Shown piece after piece: positions 63,336 through 64,000 of a stretch of 64,000 nt of DNA (within the stretch, counting starts at the first letter, position 1; every line of letters begins with the position of its first letter). Under the pieces are notes generated by a model, which was not told the origin of the DNA, ran no database searches, and saw nothing but the letters and a program-made list of their open reading frames with translations. The translations under genes were made by a program, and so were the position numbers. The stretch is taken from assembly GCF_900128995.1 (NCBI RefSeq), contig NZ_FQUE01000011.1:1-64000 (forward strand), in the 5' to 3' direction. The stretch comes from Loktanella atrilutea. Lineage in GTDB: Bacteria; Pseudomonadota; Alphaproteobacteria; Rhodobacterales; Rhodobacteraceae.

Positions 63336-63373
63336 AAAAACGCCGCCAAGCGGGTGTCCCGTTGGCGGCGTTT
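63336..63373 (-). terminator. Terminator-like hairpin between rplO and secY
   Basis: AAACGCCGCCAA at 63338-63349 pairs with TTGGCGGCGTTT at 63362-63373; the stem extends inward by CGGG/CCCG around TGT with one bulged base. On the minus strand the stem is followed by five Ts. It is a strong intrinsic-terminator shape inside the spc cluster. Confidence 0.75.
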
Positions 63374-63422
63374 GGGAAAACTCAGACCCTATCTAGGCGA
63401 CAGTCGTGTCGCCCGCAAGCGA

Positions 63423-63911
63423 TCAGGCCGCCTCGGTGCCAGCCTTGGGCTTGGCGGTCACGGTAACGCTGCCGCCGGCCTTCTCGATGGCTTCGACCGC
63501 GCCCTTGGACGCGCCGTGGACGGTCAGGTTGATCTTGGACGTGATTTCGCCCTTCGCCAGGACGCGCACGCCATCCTTACGGCGACGCACCAGACCGGAC
63601 GCGATCAGCGCATCCTCCGTCACGTCGTTCTTGGCGTCGATCTTGCCCTCGTCGATGAACTTCTGGATCAGGCCCAAGTTCACGACGGCATAGGTCTTGG
63701 CGTTGATGTTGTTGAAACCGCGCTTCGGCAGACGCTGGTACAGCGGCATCTGGCCGCCTTCGTAGCCCTTGATCGCCACGCCGGACCGGGACTTCTGACC
63801 CTTGATACCACGGCCACCGGTCTTGCCCTTGCCCGAACCCGGGCCACGGCCGACGCGCTTGCGGCGGTGGGTTGCGCCTTCGTTGTCGGACAGTTCGTTC
63901 AGCTTGAACAT
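63423..63911 (-). CDS. rplO: 50S ribosomal protein L15
   Basis: A 162-residue ribosomal protein with the glycine-rich start [42 protein letters not shown] and [20 protein letters not shown] lies ahead of the ATG at 63911; an open frame 20 codons longer is leader. The C-terminal tail is alanine/lysine rich. The 89 bases beyond the start show no gene; rpmD, expected upstream, would lie outside the window. Confidence 0.96.
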   Translation of the reverse strand: MFKLNELSDNEGATHRRKRVGRGPGSGKGKTGGRGIKGQKSRSGVAIKGYEGGQMPLYQRLPKRGFNNINAKTYAVVNLGLIQKFIDEGKIDAKNDVTEDALIASGLVRRRKDGVRVLAKGEITSKINLTVHGASKGAVEAIEKAGGSVTVTAKPKAGTEAA

Positions 63912-64000
63912 CGTCGCTTCTCCTTCTGGCCGGAGGACCCCGTCCAGCGACGGAAATGGGGCACACGGCATTGCATATGAATCGGCACCCCACGGGGTAC

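Noticed and set aside
62526-63980. A 484-codon plus-strand open frame opposite secY and rplO
   Set aside because: Antisense shadow of two essential conserved genes.
1-64000. CRISPR arrays, rRNA genes and intact insertion sequences
   Set aside because: No regularly spaced repeats, no rRNA sequence and no transposase frame were seen anywhere in the window.

Overview
The window is about 64 kb of GC-rich DNA. It looks like a chromosome segment of a marine-type Rhodobacteraceae/Roseobacter-clade alphaproteobacterium able to handle one-carbon compounds. Support comes from the gene families (aapJQMP, ATP12 chaperone, TRAP transporters, FCD-type GntR regulators, zinc-LID adk directly after secY), from the serine-cycle gene set, and from densely overlapping ATGA/TGATG gene junctions. 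The species call is inference from gene content, not from a search.

Layout. (1) 1-22 kb is a C1 metabolism block. It holds adhI (cut by the window edge) and gfa for glutathione-linked formaldehyde oxidation, pqqABCDE for the PQQ cofactor, and ppc-glyA, fhs-folD and sgaA-mclA-mtkA-mtkB-hprA. Together these bring formate in through formyl- and methylene-tetrahydrofolate and run most of the serine cycle. Glycerate kinase, enolase and malate dehydrogenase are not in the window. An atypical LuxR-type regulator sits between fhs and sgaA. ptrB, rsmB and an EthD-like gene are interspersed. (2) 22-28.5 kb is a malonate module: a GntR regulator divergent from a TRAP transporter, malonyl-CoA decarboxylase and malonyl-CoA synthetase. 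(3) 28.5-34.4 kb is a second GntR regulator divergent from an amino-acid-type ABC transporter, a class V PLP enzyme and a hydantoinase, with a triple palindrome between them. (4) 34.4-37.2 kb is a decayed mobile element beside tRNA-Arg: a MobV relaxase, a frameshifted DUF3987-like remnant and a ruined integrase.

(5) 37.2-49.5 kb is core genome: an orphan histidine kinase, a flavoprotein reductase with a TVP38-family membrane protein, rpmH-rnpA-yidD, a DUF1353 gene, ttcA, yidC, engB, a pentaheme cytochrome c, argB and sixA. (6) 49.6-54.1 kb is the general amino-acid transporter aapJQMP. (7) 54.3-58.5 kb is a tightly overlapping minus-strand chain: rarA, crcB, rluC, gph-type phosphatase, ATP12. 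(8) 58.6-64 kb is the end of the ribosomal spc/alpha clusters: rplO, secY, adk, rpsM, rpsK, rpoA, rplQ.

The metabolic parts fit together. Formaldehyde is oxidised towards formate, and formate carbon is fixed onto glycine to give serine. The serine cycle returns glyoxylate and acetyl-CoA, and malonate also feeds acetyl-CoA. Candidate new biology lies in the phosphorylation-incompetent regulator, the hydantoinase/PLP/ABC operon with its tandem operators, the hairpins that follow the solute-binding gene in all three transporters, and the integrase with stops at apparent Trp codons.
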